In this document: piece by piece, positions 1-14,204 of the stretch | How the letters are laid out: each line of letters opens with the position of its first letter | Numbering within the stretch: position 1 is the first letter of the stretch | From: Panonychus citri | Taxonomy: Eukaryota; Arthropoda; Arachnida; Trombidiformes; Tetranychidae | Assembly: GCF_014898815.1 (NCBI RefSeq) | Contig: NW_026515544.1 | Coordinates: 1,798,001-1,862,000 of the forward strand | Length of the DNA stretch: 64,000 bases | Direction of reading: 5' to 3' | Notes under the pieces: generated by a model | What the model saw: the letters and a program-made list of their open reading frames with translations, nothing else | Database searches by the model: none | Told to the model about the DNA's origin: nothing | Program-made: the position numbers and the translations under genes

Positions 1-2873
1 TGCACGAAATCAGATCATAAGAAGATGATGAAGATAATGATTGTTTCATCATCTCTCTCTCTCTCTATCTCCATCAGAACCACACCCAATTAATCTGATC
101 AACATTTATTCATCCGAAGATACAGATTCGAAGAAGAAGAAAAAAATAATAATCGAAAAAAAAAGTTCTAACCAAAAGTTACCACACAGAGAAAACTCGA
201 TGATCCATTTAGGGTTAAGGCCTTGAGACGATGATTATATGATTAGGATGATGATGATTACTATTAATTTTATCATCATCATCATCATAATGATGACATT
301 CATGAAAATAATCACCATCATCATGGTTATGGGACAAAACTTATGAAAGTGAAAGTGATCATAAAAAAATGGTAACAATTATAATGATAATGACTCTTTA
401 TGACGATAAAATTAATTGTAATCATAATCAGAAAATATTTATTATGATTTAGCTAATGAATAATTGATAATTATTATAATCACTACAAAAACAATTAACT
501 TTTCATGACAAACTTTCCTCTTCACTCATTTAATCAAGTTAACTAATGATAACTTTTTTCTTCCAATGATCAAATTGATTGTTAATATTTAGATCATTTC
601 GATTGAAATTTAATATAATAAATACACATTAGATTAACCCATGGACGAAATTATTATTATATAAATTGTTAACTTCATTTTTTTTACAACATTAATCATT
701 AATCATAATCATTAAATAATCTCAATCTTCATTTACGATAAAAGTGAAACAATTAACTTGATTTGATTACAATTATGAATGGTATAAAGGTTGAAACCTT
801 TGATTTCCCATTGAAATCTTGTTGAGTATCAAATTGATTACATTGGGATGATGATGATAATTATGATGATGATGAAGATAAACAATGAGCTCAAATATAA
901 AGATAATGAATTAAGTTAGTAGAGAGGATAATGATTATGGAAAACAATTAGCTTAGAGATATGATAATGATGAATATTATGGTTGGTTGATTATCTCTTG
1001 TTGTGGTAATATGATAACAGTTTACAATTAGAATGGCCAAAAGAATTAGTAACAAAAAGTAGCATCCTCATCTTCATCCTCATCTTCATCCTCATCTTCA
1101 TCCTCATCCTCATCTTCATCTTCACCATCACAAACTAAGCTTGAAATTCTGGTAAATTCATTCAAACAAACGAGAAATGCTCGTAAAAACAATCAGATCG
1201 TAAAATCTCGTGAGGATTTAATTGTTGATCTGATGAACTGAATTAGCGATCGACTTTTAAATATTAACTTTCAAAGTGTTTCCAGAAAAATGTATATCTC
1301 GATGGATAAACTGTCATTCATTGAGTTCATGATAGATGAATGAAACTTATTGAAACAAACATGAAAGGAAGTAGAAAAAATCATCTCAAATCATCAATAT
1401 ATTGTGATTATTATGATATAGTGATAATGATAAAGATGAAGATGATTATTCAGATGATGATGGATGATGATGATCAGTGTAAAGTTTTATAACTATTAAT
1501 ATTATATTGTATATAAAAGTTGGAGTAAAAATTATTAGGATCATTACACTGTCGTATATTGTTAATGATTTAGTTGAAGCAATTTCATTACTGATTAACA
1601 TACCCTTGAGATGATTATGATTAGCAATTGAAATGATAATATAATAAAAAATAAAGGATTTACAATTAAGGAAATCCTATTGTTAATCACTAGAGAGATA
1701 CAGAGTAATAGACAATATTTTTACAATTTAATCATCAATGATTATGGTCAAACCTTTTTGATAACATTTACTATCATCATCATGGTTATAATGCTAAAGG
1801 GTTTTAACAATGAATTAATCATTCATCTTCCTCCCACTCCTCCCTTTTTTCCTCATCCTCATCCTCATCTTCATCTTCATCTTAATCCTCTTTCTTTAAT
1901 TGTATTGTCCCTTCTGGTCCTTCATATCAATTGTCATAAAAATTAGACTAAAACCTAAATTTGTAATGATTGTTACTAATGTTAACTGATTGATTGCTGG
2001 TAATCACGATAACGGTAAAAAGGGAAACTTGATCAACATGAACAAGGGGCTTAATGTTTTTATCATCATCATCATCATCCAAATGATTACCAAAGGAAAA
2101 CCGTTAATATGTTAACAGTAACTTTCATTAGCCTTAGGCTATTAATGGTCAGTAATGTTATTGTGAACTTCAAGAATTAATAAACTTGGACCTTAACCAA
2201 TAATATCATGAAAACTGAGAAACTTTTGATTTAATAATAATCATTACCTGTTACTAATTTGCATTAATCATGATAAACAAATGGTAATAATTTAATTGGC
2301 AACTATTTATGGACACTTTTCAGATAAATTGATTTTCCATTTACAAAGTTAATTTGATTTAATTTAATTTCAACTCTATTTTCAGGTTTTCTCATTACAT
2401 CAATTCTTTATGCTTACCTTTTAAGGTAAATTTCGAGGTCAATATCAGCTGATGATGATTACTCAATAAATGATGATATTATTAGTGTTAAATTGTAATC
2501 GGTTAGCAATTTAATTTACTAAATTAATAGAATCAAGTTTATTTATATTTTTAAAATACTTGTTCCCTTTATTGGTCAATCAGGTTAATCAAGTTAAAAT
2601 CAAATCTTGTGTAATAATTTGACCCAAATTGATGATGTCCTTTTTTCATTCAGAAAAGGATAATATGATGATAGTGATGATGATGATGATGGAGAAGATG
2701 GAGAAGATGGAGAAGATGATAAATATTATCTGAAACTGACTTTATTGTCGTAAGTTTTTTTATTAGTTTGTATTAAAGTGTCAAAGTGCTGAAACGTTTA
2801 TTTGATTTTTACTTTTTTGTGAAAAATTTTCTTGTATCATCAGAATTACTCAACTAAACATTAGTAAATTATC
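1..2873. other. Non-coding AT-rich flank
   Basis: No coding region with normal composition is visible on either strand. The stretch consists of AT-rich sequence with many (ATG/CAT)n runs and two pyrimidine minisatellites near 1063-1125 and 1850-1884. A 13-bp palindrome, TAGCCTTAGGCTA, lies at 2129-2141. The upstream control region of the gene starting at 2874 must lie at its right end, but I see no clear TATA box or initiator. Confidence 0.6.
1063..1125. repeat. (TCATCC/TCATCT)n minisatellite
   Basis: Hexamers TCATCC and TCATCT alternate, giving a 12-bp higher period for most of the tract. A related shorter tract is at 1850-1884. It is pyrimidine-only apart from the A in each unit. Confidence 0.85.
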
Positions 2874-3145
2874 ATGGGTGATAAGTTAAAGTTGATCATA
2901 TACTCATTTTTGATTCAAGTCATCATCATGTTAATTTGTTTACCTTCAATTTGCCTGATTAACGGAAGTAAATTTAAACTATCACTTCCCAATGGGATGC
3001 ATGTTAACCTTAAGTTACCAGGATTTGATTTAAGTTCATACCCTGATCCAATTCCGTATAAAATTAAATTACCTCATTCGATTGCGAGAAAAATTTTCCC
3101 TAATTATGCAATTAGAGTAGCTTCATTTGGAAAACCTCATTACCC
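2874..3145 (+). CDS. Secreted protein of unknown function, exon 1
   Basis: First exon of a two-exon gene, opening with ATG at 2874. Residues about 1-30 form a typical signal peptide: basic start MGDKLK, a hydrophobic core, and a small-residue exit near LPSICLING. The mature part is rich in Lys, Pro, Leu and aromatic residues and has paired phrases such as KLSLPNG and KLPGFD. The exon ends two bases into a codon at a strong donor, CC|GTAAGT. That phase matches exon 2 at 13458. The full product would be 146 residues with no cysteines in its mature part. I recognise no family. It could be a cuticle, silk, saliva or other extracellular peptide, but nothing here decides between these. Confidence 0.75.
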
Positions 3146-5555
3146 GTAAGTAGTCATGTTAACAATTTCTCGTAAATTTTTACAATTCAATTTAATATCA
3201 AATTTATGCAATCAAATTGTTCAAAAATCAACCAAAAAATCAATACATTTTGCTAACAATCTCATGAATTGATAAAATTGTCCAATATTAAACAATTAAT
3301 CAACAGTAACTAAAGGAGAAACTCAATTAAAAAGTTACGATAGTAACTATCATCAAATGGAAACCATTGATGATAAGTTAATGTCTTTGTGCTGATAATT
3401 AAAGGAAAAGATTATAAATCTAGTTTTTTTCTCACTCGTTGTTGATTAATTGTTGATACAATCAAGATGATGATGATGCTCATCAAGATCATTAAATTGT
3501 CTAATGTTATAAACAGACTGAAGGTCAAAGCTTTTTGACTTTAAACATTGAGTTTTTCATGTTACCATTACATAGATACTGATGATGAGATTGTGACCTG
3601 TTTAATTTATATTTGATTCTGTTGATGGATCCCGTTAATGTATACACTTAAATTGTCCCTCTTTCAACAGTCATTATGATGATAATGATGATGATTATCA
3701 TCAATTGGTAATTTAAAAAGTCTAGAAAATTGATCAATCCTCATTTTCGTGTCTCTATGTTATTTGTTGTCTATTAATTTAACTAATTAGCACACTGGAC
3801 ATTAGAGGGAAACATGTAAATGATAATGATAACGGTTAAGTGATAAAGATGTGAGGAGAGATGGTCAATGTCCTTGTCTCTCTCTCTCTATGTGTGTCCA
3901 GTTTGTAGTGGACATTTACACAACGTATATATGAGATTGTTAAAGATCCTTGATTAACCATCCAAGGAGAGAAAGTGAATTAAGTAAACTATGAATATAA
4001 TCATGATGATGATCATCATTATCATCATGGTTGAGATGATTTTCAGTTAAACAAACATATATAAAGTTCAATGAGAGAGCCAGAAATTGATCATTTATCT
4101 CATCATTATCAATAGATATCGACATAGATAATAAATTTAATATTCATTATTTTTGGCTTGACAATTAATCAACTGTAACCTAATCAGGTTTCTCAACAGC
4201 AATTTAAATTGTTAAGCTATACAATTGACTGATTAAGCAAAAAGCCATCACAATCAAGTCACAACCTTTACTTTTCCGATGATAATTGTTGATATTGCGG
4301 ATGCTTTTTTAATTACACTCTTAATTAACCAAACTAATCCAACAATTTAAAAGCTTGTCTTCAAACTGTAAGGCCCTAATTAGTAAATCATTGTCAACCT
4401 TACTATACAAATCACTCTTAATTAACCAAGCTAATCAGTTACAATTAACTTGTAAAAACCATTGGAAACTTTTTTTTTCATCATCAAGCCTAAAAACCTA
4501 AATTAACCCGAGAAAATCAAATGATAAGATAATTAATTGATTGATATCAATCAAATCAAGTTAACTACTGATTGTTATTGAATCAATATGATAGCAAAAT
4601 TTTCACTGGTTAATAAGAAACATGGTAATTAATAAGATGATTGATTGATTGATCAATTGTAATGGTATCAAAGTAGATTAACCTAAATTAATATTAATTG
4701 TCCTCGGGAAAAGTTAATTGTTTCAACTTTCAATGATCAAGATATTAGTCCAAAGAAAAAATGATCTAACTAATTAACTATTACAAGCTCATATAATAAA
4801 CTGACCATTAATTTACTTAATATCAGGTTAATGAAGTTTATTGTTATTAGTCCATAAGGTGGACAAATTACATAATCATCAGAATAAATTAAAATTAATC
4901 ACAATTAACCATAAAAAGGTTCTGGTCAGTACCGAGTCAAAGTGTCTTACAGACTTACCCATAATAATAATAGGATTTCGTGATAGCTTTTCATTAATAT
5001 ACCAAAGGATTAATTCAAATTATATGAGGATAATAATAAGTTATCATATATATATTAGGGGTATCAATAAGTTCTATAGTATATCCATGGCTTTAAAATA
5101 AATACGAATTTGACCGATTTGATCACAATTCGGCTTCCGACTTTTTGGTGTTTTCTGTTTGAGAAAAATTGTAGGTTAGAATATCAAATAATAATGTTAT
5201 TAAGACTAATTAGGTGATTATCTTACATCATTTACTCTAACGTCTTCAATATTTGCCATGATTTATCAAATTTCCAAATGTGATGTGATGATAACTTTGC
5301 TAGAAATCTGTCAATTATAAAGAGAAAGCGGTATTAAAATAGTTGAAAAGGTTTTTAAGAATAGAAAATAAGGAGATTATTTGCTACTTGTGTTTCCTTC
5401 AAAACAAATTTTTCCCGCTGAAGGTGCGAGACGAGTTGTCCTGATGATAGAAAGAAAAATAAACAAAATATTCTGAAAAAAATGTCATTTGTCATCAGAT
5501 TGTCAATTAATTATCACAGATTCATGGCCAGTGAGGATTAACTTAGGTAAAGGAT

Positions 5556-5792
5556 TAGGGTCCATATTTTGACAATGGAAGTTTAGCCGATACTCAATTG
5601 TCATATTTCAAGGTCATAAAGGTTACTCATGAAAGAACGAACTTGAATGTCATTTGAAAAAATTTCTAGTTCGCAAAAAGTTCTTCAAATGACCTTCTGG
5701 TGCGTTCTTTCATGAGTAGCGTTTATGACCTTGACCTTGAAATATGACAATTGAGTATCGGTTAAACTTCCATAGACGAAATATGGACCCTA
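5556..5792. mobile_element. Foldback / MITE-like inverted-repeat element
   Basis: Two long arms (about 5556-5658 and 5684-5792) are near-perfect inverted copies around a loop of about 25 bp. Both ends read TAGGGTCCATATTT on the inward strand. Matching internal blocks include GATACTCAATTGTCATATTT and ACTCATGAAAGAACG. The right arm has a 6-bp expansion that duplicates an AGGTCA unit. The outermost TA on each side could be a TA target duplication, as left by Tc1/mariner-type MITEs. It lies in an intron, so the transcript would contain a stem of about 100 bp. No coding capacity is seen. Confidence 0.8.
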
Positions 5793-6815
5793 TCGGTCAA
5801 GTTGTTTTTGAGTAATCGTGAAAAGAAAACCAACAGTTGCTGAATTGCCCTGTATTGTAAAGAGTTTGGTTTAATATTCAAATTGTTAGCTATCAGATTA
5901 TCAAGAATATAAAAATAACTGATTCAACTAATGAGCTTTGAACAGTTTAAATTGTTTCCATTGTTAGATTCAGTTTGGTTGATTTTTATCCATTTTCACG
6001 GTAAAAGTTCAAAGAAGTGAAAATGAGTTTTCATAAGATCGAGGAATATATTGTTCAGAACATTTCGAAAGTGATAGAAAAAGTAATCCAAAAATACTCA
6101 AGGAAACAATTTATTCAATTAACTTAATCAAACAACCCAGACATAGTTAACTAATTTACTTCAAGATGAGAAACTAATAATCTTAACTAATTTATCAATT
6201 CTTATCAATATATTATCATCATGCAGCAATTAACACATTTGCCTGGATTGAATTTGATAGCTTTAATTAATTGTAATCAATTACTTCTAACTGATCCAAT
6301 TAATGTGATTAACTCTTTTTAGTTTTTCAAACAATCTAATCAATTATAATCATGTTTAAACTCCATTTTGATTAACTTTTAATCTTAAATTTGCTTGGGA
6401 AATGACCTTTGGTCAATCAAACACTATTATCTGATATATTTATCAACGACCATCAATCAAAAGTTATTAATATATTAACCAATCAATAAATTATACGATT
6501 ATTATTTTCCAATGTGATATTATTGCCATTGGATTATCATCAATGTTATTGATTTGATATTTCAATGATATTGATACTACAGACAATGTATCATGATAAT
6601 CATCATGAAAGGTGATGATAATGATGATTAAGATGAAGATGAAAGGTTAGTCTCTTTACTTAGCTTCTTATCAGATTAAACATTTTCATCATTAATTTGG
6701 TTTGAATATCCGGAAATCAATTAGCAAATGTTTCCGTTGTTTTGATAAAAATGATATTTCTATCTGAAAGAGAAGCGAAAATAAAAAAGAGAGAGAAAAG
6801 TTTATCATCATCATC

Positions 6816-6820
<5 letters not shown>

Positions 6821-6894
<74 letters not shown>
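6821..6894. repeat. (CT)n microsatellite, about 37 units
   Basis: Uninterrupted CT dinucleotides directly follow a short (CAT)n run. It is the longest CT array in the window. Confidence 0.95.
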
Positions 6895-6897
<3 letters not shown>

Positions 6898-9037
6898 CGC
6901 TGACTCACTTATGATTCAGTTTAATGAATCAATGGAAGAGAGAGTTGATTGGAAGGAGGAAAAGTTGTATAAAGGGAAGAAAAAATTATCTCAAGCGGAA
7001 AAGGAAAAGAAGAAGAAAATGTTTTCACCTCCAATAGAAATATAATTTATTCTTTAGCTCATCATGATGATCCTTATCTTCATCTTCATCTTCCTCGTCC
7101 ATTTCTTTTTCTAATAAAACGTAAAAGTTATACATAAAAGCTTAAGCCAATAGACCATCAACAGTGTATTCGAAGCTTAAGTAAAATCTATTCTACTTTC
7201 CAATTCCTTCTGAAAACTTTTTCCTTCCTTTTCATCATCATCATCATTTCTCTTCCCACCTCTTCCATCAACATACTCTCTCTCTCTCTCTACTACTTTC
7301 TATTGCCTCTCATTTATAAGAAAACGAGGGTCAAGAAATGTCTTCTCTTCCCTATCTTCATCCATCCTTATTTTCTTCCTCATCACTAACAACTCATAAT
7401 CGATAAACCAACCAACCTCTTCTCCAAGAAAAACTTGAATAATTCATCGGCTGATTCAGCCGAATTCAAGAATCATTTTCTTATCATCTTTTGCATTATC
7501 GGACAATCTTCCTTCCCTATCATCTTGAAAATGATATCATATTGTGATACCCAATCTACTCTCCATCATATACATTTTGTCATCATCCAAATTCATATGT
7601 AATAATAATCACAGTTAAAAAAATATCATGACAATGATGAAAAAATATTTCCAATCATTTCTCAATATGAAACAACCCACTGGGAGTAAATCATATTAAT
7701 AATCAAAGTTAATACTCAACATTTTGTACTACATATTATGTACACAAATATATGATATATGATGTGGATACAATTGTAATCAATGAATAGACTGATTTCC
7801 TGTTTAATCATGATGATGATTTCATTCATTGTATATATCCGATCATACAAATCATCATCATCATCATCATCATCTCCCATTGATCAATATTAATCCAATT
7901 GAATAACAATTTAATTCTCATTCAGCATTTTTCATCATTTCAAGATTCATTCACATCAAAACCGCCCATTCATGTCTAGACAATTTGATGATCACCATGC
8001 GAGGAAAAGTTGATGAAGATTCAACAGAAACTCAGGAAAATCTCATAGCAATTGATTTTATCATTAAACAAAATGATAATATTATTTACATCATTAGCAA
8101 TATTAATAGTTGAATGCTCAATGGAAAGAGTTGTGTGATTAATATCATGATAATTTATTCAATTTACTTGATCAAATATTGAGCAACAGTTATTTCCAAG
8201 TCACTGAACTTTTCCATGAGATGATTAACTGATTCCAATTGAATTCTTAAGCAATCAAAGTGAAAAAACAATAAGCTGATTAGACTATTATCATAATAAG
8301 AAAACAAAAGCTTGACCAGCTCATGGAATCAATCATTTTATTTTTTACTTTCCGCTGTTGATTTTAAAAGTTTGACCAAAGGTTAATGGTGATTTTAAAA
8401 TAAATTCAGTTTAGTGTTTTATTTGTATGAACAATAAGTTAAATCTAATAATATATTTTAAGAGTAGCCTGAGAAATCAAGTTACCATGGAAGATGAATC
8501 TGAGATGAGAATTGGAATGATTTTCCATGAAGATTTTCTGTTGAAAATTCAACGAGTGTTCTAAAGAAAATGAGAAGAAAAAATTAGATGGAAAAATCAA
8601 GAATGAGAAAGAAGATGAAATTTCCCATGAGAGAGTAAAGTAAATGTCAGAGAGAAACAAAGAAACGCAGAGAGAGAGAGAGAGAGCTCATGAAGTGGAA
8701 AGAGGGTGAAAAGGATGAGGATGCTAAGGATGAGAATGAAAATGAGAAGCAAAAGTGGTAAAAGTTATGTTTATTCAATGGGATGGAGATTAGAATGAAG
8801 ATTTTACCAAGCAAGAAAGAGAAAAGATTCACTTTCTTATATTGGATTCTCTTTCCCTGCCTTCCACCACCACCTCGACCACCCTCTTCCCACTCTCCTC
8901 GCCTAAGACTCTAGAGGTTAAAATCATTTCATTGATCGATGTTCCCGTTATCCTTTCAAATTATATATCGAGCAACTTGTTAATCCGGATCAAATCAGAA
9001 TAGAATAGAAAATGATCCTCCCTCCAACCTACCGTCC

Positions 9038-9064
9038 ACCACCACCACCACCACCACCAACCCA
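9038..9064. repeat. (CCA)n microsatellite
   Basis: Tandem CCA/ACC trinucleotides sit in a locally C-rich stretch (8860-9070) that stands out from the AT-rich surroundings. Confidence 0.85.
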
Positions 9065-12000
9065 CCCTCTCAAATCCTCCCATAGATTTATAAACCAATC
9101 TTTATCCATAGAAGATGAAAGGCAATCATAAAGATAAAAGATGATAGTGGACATTGTGATTTAGTAGTAACATTTATGGTCCACAAGTTTGACCAAGTTC
9201 AACAGGAATAGTTTCAGATTATGTTTGGTTCATCTGATGATCAAGCAGGATGATGATGATAAAGATGATAAAAAGATGTAATAACAAGAATAATAATAAT
9301 ATAATATTGGATGATTATGATGATGGTGGATGAAGATAAAGCCAATTGAGGTTGAATTTAGAAGGAAAAAAAAACTTTTTCTCTTTGCCAATTTACTTTT
9401 ATCAATACAATTGAAATGGAAAAACATTTTTCATTATGTTTCAACTTTTATCTTCATCATTAGCATCATCATCTTCATCTTTAAGTATCATGATGATTAT
9501 CAGTAAACTGAAACTTATGATTATCATCATGGTTATCAGGATTAATCAGATTACTCTGTTTATCTGTTCAACCTTAATCATTATCATTAATAACAATACC
9601 ATTGATATATAAGATAAATACAACAATAGATAACATTGCCATCGGGAATAATAATCATAATGGTGACAATAATTGTAACTATATTAACATGTTAATCAAC
9701 ATGATAAGTAAGAGTGAGAGAGTGGCTCTGGATAGGGAGATAATCTTGTGATTGTTTCCAAAACTAAATTCATGGATTTTCATTAATACGATGGCATTAA
9801 GTACATGTGATAAAATTTAATATCACTCAGAATGAGAAAACGTTTTCTCATCATCATGATAGATTAATATTATTATTATCATCCTGGAAGAGTAAAAAGA
9901 TTCTGGTGAAACAGATTAACTTCAATAATATAAAGTAACTGTTATGAGATAATATATATATATGTTACTGAACTTTTTTCTTCTTCTTTCCTCTCTCTCA
10001 AAGTCGATTAAATGAATTTTCAATGAACATTTTCATCATTGTGGTGAAGAAAAAGTTTCTATCCCATTTATCTTTGTGAAACTTTTTCGATGGAACTGAT
10101 TTTATCTCTCTCTCTCTCTCTCTCTTTCTCACAAAGTTCTTAATCTTTTCCATCATCATGATGGTCGTATTTTCTTATTCCATGGGATTTTATCGCATTT
10201 CCGGATTGAAAAGTCAATTGAATACTTACCAGTGAGAAAGTGAAAGTGAAAAAAGTGAGTGGTAGAGAGAAAAGTTCAAGAATAAACTTTTCCATGAGAT
10301 TCAGTGAGTTCCCTCCAACTGTTTACAATATAATCTTGATCTTAATTCATTGGGATAGGTTAGATTATCTTCTCACTCCCCTTGAAGTTTCAAGAAACTG
10401 AGATTGTCATTCTCACCGCTAATCTTACACACACCAACCTCTTCACCTGAGATAGATACATTGATGAGTATTCATTTTCAATTTCTCACCTTAGGGACAA
10501 TGAATTCGAATACAATAGAACAGTTCAAGATAAGAATCGTCAAGATTAAACTCGAGACCCGTGACAATTTGATTGAAACGAGGTGGAGTCGATCAGAATG
10601 ATAACAATAAAGAAAATCGAAAAAAAAAGTTTCTCTCAATTTTCCCTCCCTGATGATTGAACTTTTTTATTGTTATTATCAAGTCATTTTATTTTTCTTT
10701 TACACACTTTGTCTTCCTCATCTTCCTCATCTTCCTCATCACTTTACTACTACTGTCATCAGCTCAATGTCTTATATATAATCAGGTAACAATAACACAA
10801 TCATAAAAAAAAGACGATTCAATCAATGAGATATTAACAAAGTTCAAGTGATCAGTTTCATGGCAACACAATCAAGTTCATTGTTATTATATCATTTTCA
10901 TGATTAACTTTGATCATCTAGGTAAATCAACATAATATAACCACAGTTAATATCGCAAAGGAATAAACAATTTAAATCTGACAATATTCAATGTTTGTCT
11001 TTGATTTGAATGAAACAAACATACTCAATGAAACTAATCCAATAACCTAAACTCATGTCCAGTTCAATGGTCAATCTAAAATGGGAAAACCTTTATCACT
11101 CCCTCAAAATTGTCAACATGAGTAGCGAAATTGAAAAAAACTTTTTCTTTCCTCTTCCTTTCAAATAATATTGATTGAAATGGTCAAATTGATGTTGACA
11201 AGTTACAAGTTACAAGTTTGATAGACTGATAACTGACCCTTAATAATATTAATCTACTTGTGTACAAAATTGGGTAAGTGGGTGTTGGTAGTGTCCATTG
11301 TGAGGACCCATCAAAGAGGTTCAAGTTAATCACTTGGCTGTTCATACAGTAGGTAACACAATCTTCATTGGTTTTAAATCAATATTTGATTTAATCAAAA
11401 TAAATTAATCAACAGTTTTCACTTTCAATCATAATTAAAGTTGAAAATGTTTCAAATTTCATAATATAATAAATACATAAATGTTGGAATCACTTATATC
11501 AACCATAAGAGTGAATGAGTGACATGAGTGTAATTAAATGTAACTAATATATATGTCTGGGAATAAGTAATTACCAAGTTAATTGTACTAATCAGCTAAT
11601 TAAATATAACACTAACTTATTAAACTGTATTGTATATCAATATAAATTTACTTTAATCATGTTTGACTTGGATTCATGTTAGATCATAATTTACCTGGTT
11701 AAGTGTATTTAATGGTTGAACCTTATACAGTATATGGATAATAGTAATAAATTGTTATGTGAGACTTTCAAATGATGATAATCAATGTGATGATGATGAT
11801 TATCATCATGTTGATAATAATAAAGTTGCAATAGTTAATGATGGTTTTCGGGTTAATGTTTATCATGTGAAATTGTATTAAGGATAAAAAACAATATGAG
11901 TTTTAATCAGCATTATCGTTAGCATTTACTATTGTCTTGCTAATGTTTATGAGCTTTCATTTTCTTGCACCCTGTTGGTATATTTATCTATGACCCTGTA

Positions 12001-13457
12001 AATTTATCTTCTTTGTTTTTATCTTCTTCTTTATTTTCCATCATGGTGAAGTTCAAATTGTTCCAGAATTTATTGAGAAAATTTAGTTTTCTCTGTCTTT
12101 GTTTGTTTCTTTTTTTTTCTTCTTCAAGTCAGTAGATTAGATTGTGGGTGGATATGCATGGAGAAGGAAAGTTTTGATTGGAAAAATTTTCAGAACTTGA
12201 GCCAAGAAGGAAAAAGTAAAAGCAGTTAAGTGAAAGATGATGATGAAGATGGAAGATGAATCGACTAGGATTAAATGATATTGGAAGATGGCGAAAGAGA
12301 GTAAGATAGATGATAAGGTAAGAAGAAAGAGAAGAGAGGAAAGAGTTAATATCCAGACAGATAAACAGACACACACAGGAATAAGAATAAAGGATAACAT
12401 GGGGAAATAAGAAGAGGGAATTTCCAAAGATTTTGCTCAGTTTTACTCAGACTTTTTCCATCTTCATCTTCCACCATCCCATGGAATCACAACTTCGCAG
12501 TATCACAATCGGATGTGAAAGGGTAACGAACAGGGTGGAAAATGTGTATTCTTTTTATCGATCCATGAAGAGAATGATGATAATGAAGATGATAAAGAAA
12601 ATGCAACAGTATCATGATCAGTAGTGGAGGAAAAAATTTCTCAGATGGAAAATGATGAAGATGAAAAGACAGAATAAAAAAGAGAAACAAAGAAATCGCT
12701 CTTATATGGAAGACATTGAATAGAATGCAAAAAAAAATAACAAGACAGAGAAATACAACTCACAACCATCAGGGTGAATCGAGAGTGGGTGAGGAAAATA
12801 TCATAAGCTAATTTATCCTGGAATTCATGGATATAACTCTGAGCCTGAAGATGGAAGAAGTAAGAAACTAAAACTCACAAGTTTATCTAATTTCATGGTA
12901 ACAAGAAATTCTCACTCATAAAATGGTGAGGGAGGGAAGATGAACTCGATATTATCTTGAACTGGGAGTGAAAAAATCGAGGGTAGAAACCAATATAAGA
13001 TGTGGTAACTAGTTTCACTGAACTTGGTGTAATTTCATTCAGTAATCATGTGAACAACAAGTTCCAATGATTAACAATTTGAAACAAGACGATGAAATAA
13101 TCATCATTATCATATAAGAATAAGATGATTATCATTATATAAGTTATCATGTTAAGATTGTTTTCCTTTAGATGATAATGATGATTATTATTCCTCATGA
13201 TTATCGCCATTATCATGATTATGATACAATGGTAATCAACTTTAATCAATGATTACCTTTCAACTATTATAATCATCATGCTGAAAAGGCGATAAAAACT
13301 CATTGTGTTGAAAACTATTGAACTTTTTGTATCCCATAACATTATCATTATAATTTATATATTCATTGAAATTTATTGCATAATTAGATATGACTTTTGA
13401 TTGTTAATCATATTCACTTACGGATGATTATTATTATTTTTATTGTTTCTCTTACAG

Positions 13458-13626
13458 GGTATTCAGATATGGTTCAAGTGATTATACCGATGCTGTTAGA
13501 TTGGGAGTATTACCTCATTCATATCCACGAGAGGAACCAGGATCAGTTCAATTGAAATCTTTTCATCCAATTTTTTCAAACTCTTACAGATACACTAAAC
13601 TTCATTATCCAGGAGCATTTGCTTGA
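13458..13626 (+). CDS. Secreted protein of unknown function, exon 2 (terminal)
   Basis: Starts after the acceptor TTACAG. One base completes the codon split at 3145 (Pro91), followed by 55 residues and a TGA stop at 13624-13626. The segment is rich in Tyr, Ser, Pro and His, with VFRYGSSDY near its start and LHYPGAFA at the end. Its composition is normal for protein and clearly unlike the repeat translations around it. The exact phase match to exon 1 and the similar style (HYP ends exon 1, LHYP ends exon 2) support one gene. Function unknown. Confidence 0.72.
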
Positions 13627-14178
13627 CCATAAGGATGACCATCAACCATTATCTCTATTATTGATTATCCACCAGAAAATTTTTACATGTAACATTGTTT
13701 ATCGCAATTAGAAATTGTTTTACTTGCATCAAGGAATTATCTTCATTATCTCCATCATCATTATCGTCTTCATCTTTATTTTCTCATCTCTTATAACTGC
13801 ATCTCTTCCGCATCTTTCTCATTATCAGCATCATCTCTCTCTCTCTCTCTCTCTTCATCCTCTTTCTGGGCAATCAATTTACCTTCCACTTGGTTTGTTT
13901 ATTAAAATCTCTTGTTCTGTTTCTTATCTTTCCACACCAACATCTTCCGGTAGATTCACTGACCAGCCCATCATTACCATCACCCTCAGCATCCTCATCA
14001 TCAAATATAATCAACAAAATGATTATCATATCAGGGCAATTGTTTACTACTCAAGATACACTGAAAAGGCAAACAAAGAGATGATGATGAGGATGAAAAA
14101 AGCAACAAGATGAGAGACTGATAAAAGAAACATGAACATGATAAAACAAAGCAACTTTTTGTTTACCTTTTAGGAAAA

Positions 14179-14204
14179 AGGTCACTTGTAGGTCAAGATG
14201 ACCT
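14179..14204. promoter_or_regulatory. Candidate nuclear-receptor-type half-site cluster
   Basis: Three AGGTCA half-sites lie in 26 bp: AGGTCA at 14179-14184, AGGTCA at 14190-14195 (direct repeat, 5-bp spacer) and TGACCT at 14199-14204 (inverted, 3-bp spacer). Nuclear receptors bind such arrangements. Any role here is inferred from the motif alone. Confidence 0.3.

Larger units (their letters stand above)
3146..13457 (+). other. Intron of the 146-residue secreted protein gene (10.3 kb)
   Basis: A GT-AG intron: donor GTAAGT at 3146 and acceptor TCTTACAG ending at 13457. It holds the foldback element at 5556-5792, a (CT)n array at 6821-6894, a (CCA)n run near 9038-9064, other microsatellites and purine-rich stretches (about 8480-8830 and 12160-12700). 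Open frames inside it on the minus strand are Ser/Leu-rich translations of those repeats. No further exon is recognisable. Confidence 0.7.

Noticed and set aside
8445..8832. Minus-strand Ser/Phe/Leu-rich frames
   Set aside because: Direct translations of GA-rich repeats; similar frames occur wherever a (GA)n or (CT)n tract is found.
13715..14113. 132-codon frame just after the secreted-protein stop
   Set aside because: Starts at TTG, is made of Ile/Ser/Leu/His repeat translations, and lies where the 3' UTR is expected.
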